From Synechococcus sp. RS9909 (GTDB lineage Bacteria; Cyanobacteriota; Cyanobacteriia; PCC-6307; Cyanobiaceae), in assembly GCF_014279595.1 (NCBI RefSeq), contig NZ_CP047943.1:2539170-2603169 (forward strand): a stretch of 64,000 nt of DNA. The letters run 5' to 3'. Below the pieces are notes generated by a model, which did no database searches, had not been told where the DNA came from, and saw only the letters and a list, made by a program, of their open reading frames with translations. This document shows positions 25,142 to 34,457 of the stretch, piece after piece (the stretch's first letter is position 1; each line of letters begins with the position of its first letter). Position numbers and translations under genes: made by a program.

Positions 25142-27280
25142 ATGTGCGCAGCTGCCTTAGCCCCGGAGCACTACATCAACCGGGAGCTGAGCTGGATCGC
25201 CTTCAACGAAAGGGTGCTGGCCCAGGCCCTGGATCCGCGCACACCTCTGCTCGATCAAGCCAAGTTCAGCGCCATCTTCAGCAACAACCTCGACGAATTC
25301 TTCATGGTTCGCGTGGCGTCACTGAAGTCTCAGGTGGAGGCGGGCGTCAGCAGGCCAAGTGAGGATGGCAAATCGCCGTTGGAGCAGCTGCTGGCGATCC
25401 GGGAACGGCTGATTCCCCTGCTGCGAGAGCAACAGGTGCATTACCGCCAGCACCTGAGGCCGAAGCTGCTGGAACACAAGGTTGAGCTGCTCGATTACAA
25501 ACAGCTGAACGACGACCAACGCCAGTGGGTTGACGACACCTTCCAAACCTCCGTGTTTCCGGTGCTCACACCGCTGGCTGTGGACCCGGCTCATCCGTTT
25601 CCCTTCGTCAGCAACCTGAGCCTCAACGTTGCGGCCGTGGTTGTTGATCCGGAAACAGGGCAACGGCAATTTGCCCGGGTGAAAGTTCCCCAGAAAAATC
25701 TTCCTCGCTTCATCGCCATCCCCTCGCACCTGAGCGGCCAGGAGCACAAACCCGTTCACACCGCCATCGCCCTCGAGCAGGTGATCGCCTTCAACCTGAA
25801 GGAGCTGTTCCCTGGCATGACGATCGAGGGGCACTACTTCTTCCGCGTGACGCGGGATGCGGATCTGGAACTGAGGGATCTGGAAGCCGATGACCTGATG
25901 CTGGCCCTGGAACAGGGACTGCGAAAGCGGCGCATGGGGGGTGAGGTGGTGCGCCTTGAGGTGCCCAACGAAATGCCTCCGGACGTGGTGGAGATGCTGA
26001 TGACAGGTCTCAGCGTTGAAGAGGAAGACCTCTATGTGATCGATGGCCCCCTGGGCCTCGACGACCTCTTCAGCCTGACCGCCCTACCGCTGCCGAAACT
26101 CAAAAGCCAAAGCCACGGGGGCCAGACACCAGCGGTGCTCGCCCGCAGTCAGCAACACCTGCTGGACGAGGGAGCAATCAAGCCGGATGAGTTCAGATCG
26201 ATCTTCTCGGTGATTCGCCGTCAGGACATCCTTCTGCACCATCCCTATGACCTCTTCTCGACAACCGTCGAAGAGTTCATCAACCAGGCGGCGGACGATC
26301 CCCAGGTGATGGGCATCAAGATGACGCTTTACCGCACCTCCAAAGACTCGCCGATCATCGCTGCACTGATCCGTGCCGCCGAAAACGGCAAGCAGGTGAT
26401 GGCACTGGTGGAATTGAAGGCACGATTTGACGAAGACAACAACATCCAATGGGCCCGGCACCTGGAGCAGTCCGGAGTGCATGTGGTCTACGGCGTGCTG
26501 GGGCTGAAAACCCACACCAAGATTGTCCTGGTGGTGCGCAAGGAGAAGGACAAGCTGCAGAGCTATATGCACATCGGCACGGGCAACTACAACTCCAAAA
26601 CCTCCAAGCTGTACACCGACCTGGGCCTGCTCACCGCCAACCAGGAGCTGGGTCAAGACCTGGTGGAACTGTTCAATTACCTCACCGGTTTTTCCAAGCA
26701 GCAAAGTTTTCGTCGCCTGCTCGTGGCCCCCGTCACCCTGCGGAAAGGCATGGAGCTGTTGATCCGCCGCGAAATTGAACATGCCCAGCGGGGCCGAGAG
26801 GCCGTGATCCGAGCCAAGATGAATTCCCTGGTGGACCCAACGATCATTGCGCTTCTTTATGAAGCCTCCCAAGCCGGAGTGACGATCGAATTGATCATTC
26901 GCGGCATGTGCAGCCTCTATCCCGGTTGTGAAGGACTGAGTGAAAACATTCGGGTGATCAGCATCATCGGCCCGTTCCTGGAACACTCGAGAATCTTTTC
27001 ATTCGCCAACGGCGGCTCACCGGAGGTGTACATCGGTAGTGCCGACTGGATGAGCCGCAACCTCGACCGCCGCGTTGAAGCGGTCACACCGATCGAAGAC
27101 CCCGAGCATCGCCAGAAACTGGAACGCCTGCTGCAGCTGTACTTGAATGACAACCAGGCTGCCTGGGACATGCAAAGCGACGGCACATTTGTGCAGCGCA
27201 AACCCGAAAACGACACCTCGGAACGCAATTCCCAGATTCAATTGATCAAGGAATGGAGCAACGGCATCCAATCCTTGTGA
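25142..27280 (+). CDS. ppk: Polyphosphate kinase 1
   Basis: Makes polyphosphate from ATP, a phosphate and energy store. The 712-residue protein has the four-domain order of PPK1: N-terminal helical domain (YINRELSWIAFNERVLAQA), head domain, then two phospholipase D-like domains. His458 in GLKTHTKIVLVVR is the residue that is autophosphorylated, and YMHIGTGNYNSKTSKLYTDL follows as expected. ATG 25142 gives the canonical N-terminus. A sigma factor gene follows after a 200-base gap that contains no other gene. Confidence 0.96.
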   Translation: MCAAALAPEHYINRELSWIAFNERVLAQALDPRTPLLDQAKFSAIFSNNLDEFFMVRVASLKSQVEAGVSRPSEDGKSPLEQLLAIRERLIPLLREQQVHYRQHLRPKLLEHKVELLDYKQLNDDQRQWVDDTFQTSVFPVLTPLAVDPAHPFPFVSNLSLNVAAVVVDPETGQRQFARVKVPQKNLPRFIAIPSHLSGQEHKPVHTAIALEQVIAFNLKELFPGMTIEGHYFFRVTRDADLELRDLEADDLMLALEQGLRKRRMGGEVVRLEVPNEMPPDVVEMLMTGLSVEEEDLYVIDGPLGLDDLFSLTALPLPKLKSQSHGGQTPAVLARSQQHLLDEGAIKPDEFRSIFSVIRRQDILLHHPYDLFSTTVEEFINQAADDPQVMGIKMTLYRTSKDSPIIAALIRAAENGKQVMALVELKARFDEDNNIQWARHLEQSGVHVVYGVLGLKTHTKIVLVVRKEKDKLQSYMHIGTGNYNSKTSKLYTDLGLLTANQELGQDLVELFNYLTGFSKQQSFRRLLVAPVTLRKGMELLIRREIEHAQRGREAVIRAKMNSLVDPTIIALLYEASQAGVTIELIIRGMCSLYPGCEGLSENIRVISIIGPFLEHSRIFSFANGGSPEVYIGSADWMSRNLDRRVEAVTPIEDPEHRQKLERLLQLYLNDNQAAWDMQSDGTFVQRKPENDTSERNSQIQLIKEWSNGIQSL

Positions 27281-27447
27281 TTCTTTTGGTTTTCAAAGGG
27301 ATTGCGTCTGTGACATCCGATACAACATTCCTTCAAAAACAAACTTGAAGCCTGCACGATCACAGCCAAATCAGTTGTTTTGAAAGCCCAAAGATTCAGC
27401 TCCTGAAATTCTTTCGATTCGAAACAGTCAACACTGTTGCCTGGTGC

Positions 27448-27453
27448 TAAGTT
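27448..27453 (+). promoter_or_regulatory. Possible -10 of the sigma factor gene
   Basis: TAAGTT, 27 bases before GTG 27481. The rest of 27281-27480 is AT-richer than its surroundings and shows no ORF; only a weak T-rich stretch follows ppk. Confidence 0.35.
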
Positions 27454-27469
27454 CAGCCCAAATTCATTC

Positions 27470-27475
27470 AGGAGA
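27470..27475 (+). promoter_or_regulatory. Ribosome-binding site of the sigma factor gene
   Basis: AGGAGA, 5 bases before GTG 27481 and 8 bases before ATG 27484. The second spacing is better, which favours ATG 27484. Strong Shine-Dalgarno sequences are rare in this window. Confidence 0.6.
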
Positions 27476-27483
27476 CCAGGGTG

Positions 27484-28470
27484 ATGGGGATCCCTCTGGA
27501 ATCTTCCGGCACGACAAAACAGTCGTCCCGGAAGGAACCTGCGTTGCCGTCCACCGGACGTCGACCTTCAACTCGACAAGGAGGGCGGCTTGCCACCGAC
27601 TCCATTGGTTTTTATCTGAGCAGCATCGGACGCATCCCCTTGCTGACGGCAGCTGAAGAAATCGAACTTGCACACCATGTGCAGGCGATGAAGCAAATTC
27701 AGGAGCTACCAGAAGAGGAGCTGACCTCCCGGCATCGCCACAAGATCCGCATGGGCAAACGGGCCCGCGACAGGATGATGGCCGCCAACCTCCGCCTCGT
27801 GGTGAGCGTGGCGAAGAAATATCAGAACCAGGGCCTGGAGCTGCTCGATCTGGTTCAGGAAGGTGCCATCGGCCTGGAGCGAGCGGTCGACAAGTTCGAC
27901 CCCGCCATGGGCTACAAATTTTCCACCTATGCCTACTGGTGGATTCGCCAAGGCATGACGCGGGCCATCGACAACAGTGCCCGCACCATTCGCCTGCCTA
28001 TCCACATCAGCGAAAAGCTCTCCAAGATGCGTCGCATCTCCCGGGAGCTGTCCCACCGCTTCGGTCGTCAACCGAATCGGCTGGAGTTGGCGAGTGCCAT
28101 GGGCATCGAGCCCCGGGAACTGGAGGATCTGATCTCCCAGAGCGCACCTTGTGCATCCCTGGATGCCCATGCCCGTGGCGAGGAAGATCGCAGCACCCTG
28201 GGTGAACTGATCCCGGATCCCAACGGTGAAGAACCGATGGAGGGGATGGATCGCAGCATCCAGAAGGAACATCTGGGGGGCTGGCTCTCGCAGTTGAACG
28301 AACGCGAACAGAAGATTCTGAAGTTGCGGTTCGGCCTTGGTGGTGAAGAACCTCTGACCCTTGCGGAGATCGGTCGTCAGATCAATGTGTCGCGTGAGCG
28401 CGTCCGACAGCTGGAGGCCAAGGCGATTCTCAAGCTGCGGGCCATGACCAACCACCAACAAGCCGCCTAA
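27484..28470 (+). CDS. Group 2 (RpoD-like) sigma factor
   Basis: A 328-residue sigma-70 protein with regions 1.2 to 4.2 but without the long group 1 N-terminal domain. Region 1.2 starts at DSIGFYLSSIGRIPLL; region 2 contains NLRLVVSVAKKYQNQGLELLDLVQEG and FDPAMGYKFSTYAYWWIRQ; region 4.2 has VSRERVRQLEAKAI, which binds the -35 box. Group 2 sigma factors in cyanobacteria respond to stress, light and nutrient status. ATG 27484 fits the AGGAGA site. The phytol-kinase-like gene starts 5 bases after its stop. Confidence 0.93.
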   Translation: MGIPLESSGTTKQSSRKEPALPSTGRRPSTRQGGRLATDSIGFYLSSIGRIPLLTAAEEIELAHHVQAMKQIQELPEEELTSRHRHKIRMGKRARDRMMAANLRLVVSVAKKYQNQGLELLDLVQEGAIGLERAVDKFDPAMGYKFSTYAYWWIRQGMTRAIDNSARTIRLPIHISEKLSKMRRISRELSHRFGRQPNRLELASAMGIEPRELEDLISQSAPCASLDAHARGEEDRSTLGELIPDPNGEEPMEGMDRSIQKEHLGGWLSQLNEREQKILKLRFGLGGEEPLTLAEIGRQINVSRERVRQLEAKAILKLRAMTNHQQAA

Positions 28471-28475
28471 GCCAC

Positions 28476-29126
28476 TTGCTTTCCTTCACCGGACCCATCG
28501 CCATCCTGCTCTGGATGGCGATGGTGGTAGCAGGCGCCGTGTTGTGCCGCCGGCTTCGGCCGAATCAACGGGAACTGAGCCGAAAAATTGTGCACATCGG
28601 AACCGGAGCCGTGGTTCCTTTGGCCTGGTTCTTTGAAATTCCCTTCGTTGTTGCCCTGCCTGTTGCGGCGGTGATCACGGTTGTGACGACGATCAACCAC
28701 CAATGGCGCTTCATCCCCGCCGTTGAGGATGTTGATCGCAACAGCTACGGCACCATCGCCTACGGCATCGCAATCACAACGCTACTTCTGCTGTTCTGGC
28801 CAACCCGAGCCGATGCGGTGTCCGCCGGGGTTCTGGTGATGGCCTTAGGGGATGGCCTTGCAGGGTTGATCGGCCGCAACGTCGCATCCCCGAAGTGGGT
28901 TCTGTTTGGTCAAACCAAATCAAGCGTCGGCACGATGACCATGGCCGTTGTCTCAGGCCTGGTGCTGATCGGCCTGGCGCGATGGTCGGGGGCTGACCTG
29001 TCCCTGCCAGCAGCCCTTGGCATGGTGGCGATGGCAACCGGTTTGGAGCAGCTCAGCTGGAGCGGTCTCGACAACCTCAGCGTTCCCCTCAGCGTGGGGG
29101 TGCTGTGGAGTCAACTGGTGGTTTGA
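28476..29126 (+). CDS. Phytol/dolichol kinase family membrane protein
   Basis: A 216-residue protein with about six hydrophobic segments, starting at TTG 28476. The family marks are RELSRKIVHIGTGAVVPLAW near the N-terminus and ALGDGLAGLIGR plus FGQTKSSVGTMTM in the second half, as in VTE5/VTE6 and DGK1/SEC59 kinases, which phosphorylate long-chain alcohols using CTP. In cyanobacteria such proteins recycle phytol for tocopherol or chlorophyll. The exact substrate is inferred. It is tightly coupled to the sigma factor gene. Confidence 0.8.
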   Translation: MLSFTGPIAILLWMAMVVAGAVLCRRLRPNQRELSRKIVHIGTGAVVPLAWFFEIPFVVALPVAAVITVVTTINHQWRFIPAVEDVDRNSYGTIAYGIAITTLLLLFWPTRADAVSAGVLVMALGDGLAGLIGRNVASPKWVLFGQTKSSVGTMTMAVVSGLVLIGLARWSGADLSLPAALGMVAMATGLEQLSWSGLDNLSVPLSVGVLWSQLVV

Positions 29127-29142
29127 ACCAAGGCGTTGATGC

Positions 29143-30210
29143 TCAGGCGGTAACCGTCTGTTTGCGACTGGCCACGGCCGCGGCCAGATCCTCCAACAGG
29201 GTTTCGGTGGTCTCGAGGCTGATGCAGGCATCCGTGATGCTCTGGCCATAGGTGAGCTGCGTCAGGTCGGCGTTGAGCTTCTGATTGCCTTCCACCAGAT
29301 GGCTCTCGATCATCACGCCCATCACGTGATTGGAGCCCCCCCGTAATTGCTCGGCAACGCTGGCCAGCACCTCCGCCTGTCGGCGGAAGTCTTTGTTGCT
29401 GTTGGCATGGCTGCAATCCACCATCAGGCGATCCTGCAGACCAGCTTTGCTCAACTCGGCTGCGGACTCCTGCACAGCTTCCAAGTGGTAATTGCTGCCC
29501 TGGCTGCCGCCGCGCAGCACGAGGTGGCCATAGGGATTGCCCGTGGTGCTGACGATCGAGGCATGACCATCGCGATTGATGCCGAGGAAGTGATGCGGCT
29601 TGGCTGCCGCCTGCATGGCATTGATCGCGATGGTGGCGCTGCCGTTGGTGCTGTTCTTGTAGCCGATCGGCATCGACAACCCTGAGGCCATTTCACGGTG
29701 GGTCTGACTTTCCGTCGTCCTGGCACCGATCGCGGTCCAGCTGATCAAATCAGCGATGTACTGCGGAACAACGGGATCGAGCAGTTCCGTTGCAGCAGGC
29801 ATCCCCTCCCGGGCGAGATCCAACAGCAGTCCCCGAGCCCGCCGCAGGCCGGTGTTGATGTCGTAGGAGTCGTCGAGATGGGGGTCATTGATCAGTCCCT
29901 TCCAACCAACCGTGGTGCGCGGCTTCTCGAAATACACCCGCATCACCACTTCGAGCTGATCCTTCAGGCGCTCGCGGATCGGAGCCAAGCGCTGGGCATA
30001 CTCCCGGGCAGCCTTAACGTCATGAACAGAACAGGGGCCCACCACCACCAGCAGACGCTGATCACGGCCACTGAGGATCTCTTGAATGCGCCGGCGGGCT
30101 GACGCCACGGTCTCGAGCGCCGCCGCGTCCATGGGCAGCTCCTGATGCAACACGGCAGGGGCCACCAGGGGACGTGTCTCCACCACATGCAAATCGGAGG
30201 TGGTGGCCAT
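29143..30210 (-). CDS. aroG: 3-deoxy-7-phosphoheptulonate synthase (DAHP synthase, AroG type)
   Basis: First step of the shikimate pathway: phosphoenolpyruvate plus erythrose 4-phosphate. The 355-residue protein shows the class I alpha DAHP synthase motifs VVVGPCSVHD, RVYFEKPRTTVGWKGLINDP, GARTTESQTHRE, IGYKNSTNG and DCSHANSNK, which carry the PEP and metal ligands. ATG 30210 gives the standard N-terminus; a longer frame to 30234 would run into the promoter. aroE, a later gene in the same pathway, is also in this window. Convergent with the phytol-kinase-like gene, 16 bases apart. Confidence 0.95.
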   Translation of the reverse strand: MATTSDLHVVETRPLVAPAVLHQELPMDAAALETVASARRRIQEILSGRDQRLLVVVGPCSVHDVKAAREYAQRLAPIRERLKDQLEVVMRVYFEKPRTTVGWKGLINDPHLDDSYDINTGLRRARGLLLDLAREGMPAATELLDPVVPQYIADLISWTAIGARTTESQTHREMASGLSMPIGYKNSTNGSATIAINAMQAAAKPHHFLGINRDGHASIVSTTGNPYGHLVLRGGSQGSNYHLEAVQESAAELSKAGLQDRLMVDCSHANSNKDFRRQAEVLASVAEQLRGGSNHVMGVMIESHLVEGNQKLNADLTQLTYGQSITDACISLETTETLLEDLAAAVASRKQTVTA

Positions 30211-30233
30211 GACTGGACGCGAGACTCCGACCA

Positions 30234-30239
30234 AGGCTA
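30234..30239 (-). promoter_or_regulatory. -10 element of aroG
   Basis: TAGCCT on the minus strand (TAN3T type), 23 bases upstream of the ATG at 30210. Confidence 0.45.
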
Positions 30240-30306
30240 CGCACCCCGCTCACTGGCAACAGACACGGTCCGGAAGAATGGTGGTCATCGCTGAACAGAG
30301 ATCTCC

Positions 30307-32889
30307 ATGCTGAGCGCGTACCGCGAGCTGGCCGCCGCCCGGGAAGCCCAGGGCGTTCCCGCTCTTCCGCTCAACGCCGAGCAGACCCAGGGACTAACCG
30401 AATTGCTGCAAAACCCTCCCGCCGGCGAGGAGGAGTTCCTGCTGCACCTGCTCAGCGAGCGGATCCCCCCGGGTGTGGATGAAGCGGCTTACGTGAAGGC
30501 CACCTGGCTCAGTGCCGTGGCTCAGGGAGACGCCAAGAGCCCCCTGGTGTCACCACTGGAGGCCACCCGGCTGCTGGGAACGATGGTGGGGGGATACAAC
30601 GTCGCCGCCCTGATCGAGCTGCTGAAGCACTCCGACGCTGCGCTGGCTGGCTGTGCTGCTGAGGGACTCAGCCGAACGCTGCTCGTCTACGACGCCTTCA
30701 ACGAAGTGATGGATCTGGCGGCGGACAACCGCTTCGCCAAGCAAGTTGTGGACAGCTGGGCCGCAGCCGAGTGGTTCACCGCCAAGCCCGAACTGGCCGA
30801 GAGCATCACCGTGACGGTGTTCAAGGTTGAAGGCGAAACCAACACGGACGATCTGTCACCGGCCACCCACGCCACCACCCGGCCGGACATCCCCGTCCAT
30901 GCCCTGGCGATGCTCGAGACCCGCCATCCGGAGGGCCTGAAGACCATCGCGAGCCTGAAAGAGAAAGGCCATCCCGTGGCCTATGTCGGTGATGTGGTGG
31001 GAACCGGCAGCTCCCGCAAGAGCGCCATCAATTCGGTGCTCTGGCACACCGGCAATGACATTCCCCATGTGCCCAACAAACGGGCAGGCGGTGTGATCCT
31101 CGGCGGCAAGATCGCCCCGATCTTTTTCAACACCGCTGAAGACTCCGGTGCCCTGCCGATCGAATGCGATGTCACCGACCTGAACACCGGTGATGTGATC
31201 ACCATTCGCCCCCACGCCGGCACGATCGAACGGGACGGCAAGGTGGTGAGTCGGTTCGAGCTGAAGCCCACCACGATCAGCGACGAGGTGCGGGCCGGCG
31301 GTCGCATCCCCCTGATGATCGGTCGCGCCCTCACCGACAAGGTGCGCGCCAAGCTTGGCCTCACCCCTTCGGATCTGTTCATCCGCCCCTCAGCCCCGGC
31401 AGACACCGGCAAGGGCTTCACCTTGGCGCAGAAGATGGTGGGCAAGGCCTGTGGTCTTGCAGGCGTCCGACCCGGCACCAGCTGCGAACCGCTGATGACC
31501 ACCGTCGGCTCTCAGGACACCACCGGCCCGATGACACGGGATGAGATGAAGGAACTGGCCTGCCTGGGCTTCTCCTCCGACCTGGTGATGCAGAGCTTCT
31601 GCCACACCGCCGCCTATCCGAAGCCGGTGGATCTGCAGACCCAGAACGAACTGCCCGACTTCTTCGCCCAGCGCGGTGGCGTGGCCCTTCGGCCCGGTGA
31701 CGGCATCATCCACAGCTGGCTGAACCGGATGCTTCTGCCCGACACCGTCGGCACCGGCGGCGACAGCCACACCCGCTTCCCCCTCGGCATTTCCTTCCCA
31801 GGCGGCTCTGGGGTGGTGGCCTTTGCAGCCGCCATCGGCGCCATGCCACTGGACATGCCTGAATCGGTGCTGGTGCGCTTCAGCGGGTCCCTGCAACCGG
31901 GCGTCACGCTCCGGGACGTGGTGAACGCCATCCCCTGGGTGGCCATCCAGCGGGGACTGCTCACCGTTGAAAAGGCCAACAAGAAGAACCTGTTCAACGG
32001 CCGGATCATGGAGATCGAAGGTCTGCCCGACCTGAAGCTGGAACAGGCCTTCGAACTCACCGATGCCAGCGCCGAACGCTCCTGCGCCGGCTGCACGATC
32101 AAGCTCTCCGAAGACACGGTGAGCGAATACCTGCGCAGCAACGTGGCGCTGCTGAAAAACATGATTGCCCGCGGCTACAGCGACGCCCGCACCCTGGCCC
32201 GCCGGATCAAGGAGATGGAGGCCTGGCTGGCGAATCCCCAGCTGATGAGTGCTGACGCAGATGCGGAGTACGCGGAAGTGCTGGAGATCAACCTCGACGA
32301 GCTCACCGAACCGGTGTTGGCCTGCCCCAACGACCCCGACAACGTGAAACGGCTCAGTGAGGTGGCCGGTGATCCGGTGCAGGAGGTGTTCATCGGCTCC
32401 TGCATGACCAACATCGGCCATTACCGGGCCGCGGCCAAGGTGCTGGAGGGGGCTGGCAGCAACCAGGCCCGCCTCTGGGTCTGCCCGCCCACGCGCATGG
32501 ATGAGGACAAGCTGAAGGAAGAGGGTTACTACGCCATCTTCGAGGCGGCGGGCAGTCGGATGGAGATGCCGGGCTGCTCCCTCTGCATGGGCAATCAGGC
32601 GCGTGTGGAGGACAACACCACCGTGTTCTCCACCAGCACCCGCAACTTCAACAACCGCCTGGGCAAGGGTGCCCAGGTGTATCTGGGCAGTGCGGAGCTG
32701 GCTGCCGTGTGTGCCCTGCTCGGCCGGATTCCCACGGCGGAGGAGTATCGACGCATCGCTGCGGAGAAGATCGATCCCCTCTCCGATGAGCTCTACCGCT
32801 ATCTCAACTTCGATCAGATCGAGGGCTTTGCTGATGCGGGACGGGTCGTGAGCGCCAGTGACCAGGCGGAGGTGATGGCCGGGGTCTGA
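30307..32889 (+). CDS. acnB: Bifunctional aconitate hydratase 2 (AcnB)
   Basis: Interconverts citrate and isocitrate (and 2-methylcitrate-type substrates) with a 4Fe-4S cluster. The 860-residue length and the domain order (N-terminal HEAT-like domain, swivel domain, then catalytic core) fit AcnB. Cluster ligands are C699 ([10 protein letters not shown]), C757 and C760 ([13 protein letters not shown]). Other marks are [18 protein letters not shown] and [16 protein letters not shown]. In marine cyanobacteria it feeds 2-oxoglutarate production and thus links carbon to nitrogen assimilation. A ClC gene follows after 20 bases. Confidence 0.96.
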   Translation: MLSAYRELAAAREAQGVPALPLNAEQTQGLTELLQNPPAGEEEFLLHLLSERIPPGVDEAAYVKATWLSAVAQGDAKSPLVSPLEATRLLGTMVGGYNVAALIELLKHSDAALAGCAAEGLSRTLLVYDAFNEVMDLAADNRFAKQVVDSWAAAEWFTAKPELAESITVTVFKVEGETNTDDLSPATHATTRPDIPVHALAMLETRHPEGLKTIASLKEKGHPVAYVGDVVGTGSSRKSAINSVLWHTGNDIPHVPNKRAGGVILGGKIAPIFFNTAEDSGALPIECDVTDLNTGDVITIRPHAGTIERDGKVVSRFELKPTTISDEVRAGGRIPLMIGRALTDKVRAKLGLTPSDLFIRPSAPADTGKGFTLAQKMVGKACGLAGVRPGTSCEPLMTTVGSQDTTGPMTRDEMKELACLGFSSDLVMQSFCHTAAYPKPVDLQTQNELPDFFAQRGGVALRPGDGIIHSWLNRMLLPDTVGTGGDSHTRFPLGISFPGGSGVVAFAAAIGAMPLDMPESVLVRFSGSLQPGVTLRDVVNAIPWVAIQRGLLTVEKANKKNLFNGRIMEIEGLPDLKLEQAFELTDASAERSCAGCTIKLSEDTVSEYLRSNVALLKNMIARGYSDARTLARRIKEMEAWLANPQLMSADADAEYAEVLEINLDELTEPVLACPNDPDNVKRLSEVAGDPVQEVFIGSCMTNIGHYRAAAKVLEGAGSNQARLWVCPPTRMDEDKLKEEGYYAIFEAAGSRMEMPGCSLCMGNQARVEDNTTVFSTSTRNFNNRLGKGAQVYLGSAELAAVCALLGRIPTAEEYRRIAAEKIDPLSDELYRYLNFDQIEGFADAGRVVSASDQAEVMAGV

Positions 32890-32909
32890 CGCCGACCCCG
32901 ATCACCTCC

Positions 32910-34403
32910 ATGGTTGTTCTGAGTGAACTGAAACAACGCCGCCACCAACTCGGTTCCAGTCGCAGCATCCGCCGGCTGCTGGAACGGCGCTGGTGGGTGG
33001 TGGTGCTGGCCCTGATGCTCACCGGTCTCGGGGCCGCCCTCACCGGGGTGCTGTTCAAAGCCGGCATCAAACTTCTGGGCAGCTGGCGCCTGGATCTGCT
33101 GGCCGGCCTGCCGGCCTGGGCCGTCCTGCCCGCACTTGGAGCCCTGGGGGGGCTGATCTCAGGCCTGATGGTGGCCAACCTGGCGCCCGCCGCCGGTGGC
33201 TCCGGCATCACCCACATCATGGGCTTTCTCAAACACAGAGCCGTGCCCATGGGCCTCCAGGTGGGCCTGGTGAAACTGGTGGCGGGCATCGTGGCCATCG
33301 GCAGTGGCTTTCCCCTCGGCCCGGAAGGTCCCGCCGTCCAGATGGGTGGCTCGGTGGCGTGGCAGATGGCGCGCTGGTTGAAGGCCCCGGTGGCGTTCCG
33401 CCGGGTGATCGTGGCTGCCGGCGGTGGCGCCGGCATCGCCGCGGTGTTCAGTGCACCGATCGGTGGCTTTGTGTATGCGGTGGAGGAACTGTTGCATTCC
33501 GCCCGGCCGGTGGTGTTGCTGCTGGTGATCGTCACCACCTTCTGGGCTGATGCCTGGGCCGACGTCCTGGGCCTGGCCGGCCTCAGTCCCAGCAGCGGCG
33601 GGCTTGACGCCACCGAAGGCTTTCAACTCGAAAGGGAATACACGCCGCTGGTGAATTTTTTACCGATCGATCTCGGCTATCTGATCGCCCTGGGCATGGT
33701 CGTCGGAGTGCTCGCAGAGCTCTACTGCCGCTATGTACTGGCCATGCAGCGCCGCGGCAATGCCTGGTTCGGAGACCGACTCGTGCTGCGCATGGTGATC
33801 AGTGGTGGCGTGCTGGGAGGGGTCTATGCCTTTATGCCCGAACCGTTTCACAACCTCGAAGGCCTCCAGCATCTGATCGCCGACAGCAAGGCCGACATCC
33901 CGATGGCCCTGGGCACCTTTGCCGTCTTGTTCTTCAGCACGGGGCTAGCGGCTTCATCCGGAGCCCCGGGCGGGCTCTTCTTTCCCATGCTCACCCTGGG
34001 AGGAGCCATCGGCCTGGCCTGCGGCATCTGGGTGGAGGCGCTCACCGGCCACGTGCCAAGCACCTATGTGTTCGCGGGCATGGGCGCCTTTGTGGCCAGC
34101 TGTTCCCGCACGCCGATCACGGCGATGTTTCTGGCCTTTGCCCTCACCAAGGATCTGCTGATCCTCAAACCGATCCTGGTGGCGTGCCTCGCCAGTTTTC
34201 TCGTGGCACGGCTGTTTGATCACCGCTCGATCTATGAACGCCAGATGGGAATGGAGCTGCTGGTGGAGAACCATCTGCAGGCACAACGGGAACGGCGCGG
34301 CGGCATTCACCATGCCTGGGATGGTTCGGTGCGCCGTCGTGCCTTTCAGCCCCCCCAGCCGCCTGGCCTGGCCGCCCGATCGCCGGACGACCCTGCAGGA
34401 TGA
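32910..34403 (+). CDS. ClC-family chloride channel or Cl-/H+ antiporter
   Basis: A 497-residue membrane protein with about 10-12 hydrophobic helices. ClC selectivity motifs are present: GGSGITHIMGF, GFPLGPEGPAVQMGG with the gating glutamate at residue 139, and GAPGGLFFPMLTLGG. The proton-path glutamate region (YAVEELLHS) is also there, so a coupled exchanger is possible. There is no C-terminal CBS domain. It follows acnB by 20 bases on the same strand. Ion coupling cannot be decided from sequence. Confidence 0.9.
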   Translation: MVVLSELKQRRHQLGSSRSIRRLLERRWWVVVLALMLTGLGAALTGVLFKAGIKLLGSWRLDLLAGLPAWAVLPALGALGGLISGLMVANLAPAAGGSGITHIMGFLKHRAVPMGLQVGLVKLVAGIVAIGSGFPLGPEGPAVQMGGSVAWQMARWLKAPVAFRRVIVAAGGGAGIAAVFSAPIGGFVYAVEELLHSARPVVLLLVIVTTFWADAWADVLGLAGLSPSSGGLDATEGFQLEREYTPLVNFLPIDLGYLIALGMVVGVLAELYCRYVLAMQRRGNAWFGDRLVLRMVISGGVLGGVYAFMPEPFHNLEGLQHLIADSKADIPMALGTFAVLFFSTGLAASSGAPGGLFFPMLTLGGAIGLACGIWVEALTGHVPSTYVFAGMGAFVASCSRTPITAMFLAFALTKDLLILKPILVACLASFLVARLFDHRSIYERQMGMELLVENHLQAQRERRGGIHHAWDGSVRRRAFQPPQPPGLAARSPDDPAG

Positions 34404-34457
34404 CAGGGTGATGCCATCGCCCTGCTGAACCAGGAAACCCTGCTGTTTAAGCCCGCG

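Noticed and set aside
27281..27480. tRNA or small RNA in the ppk-sigma gap
   Set aside because: No cloverleaf, T-loop sequence or hairpin with T-run was found.
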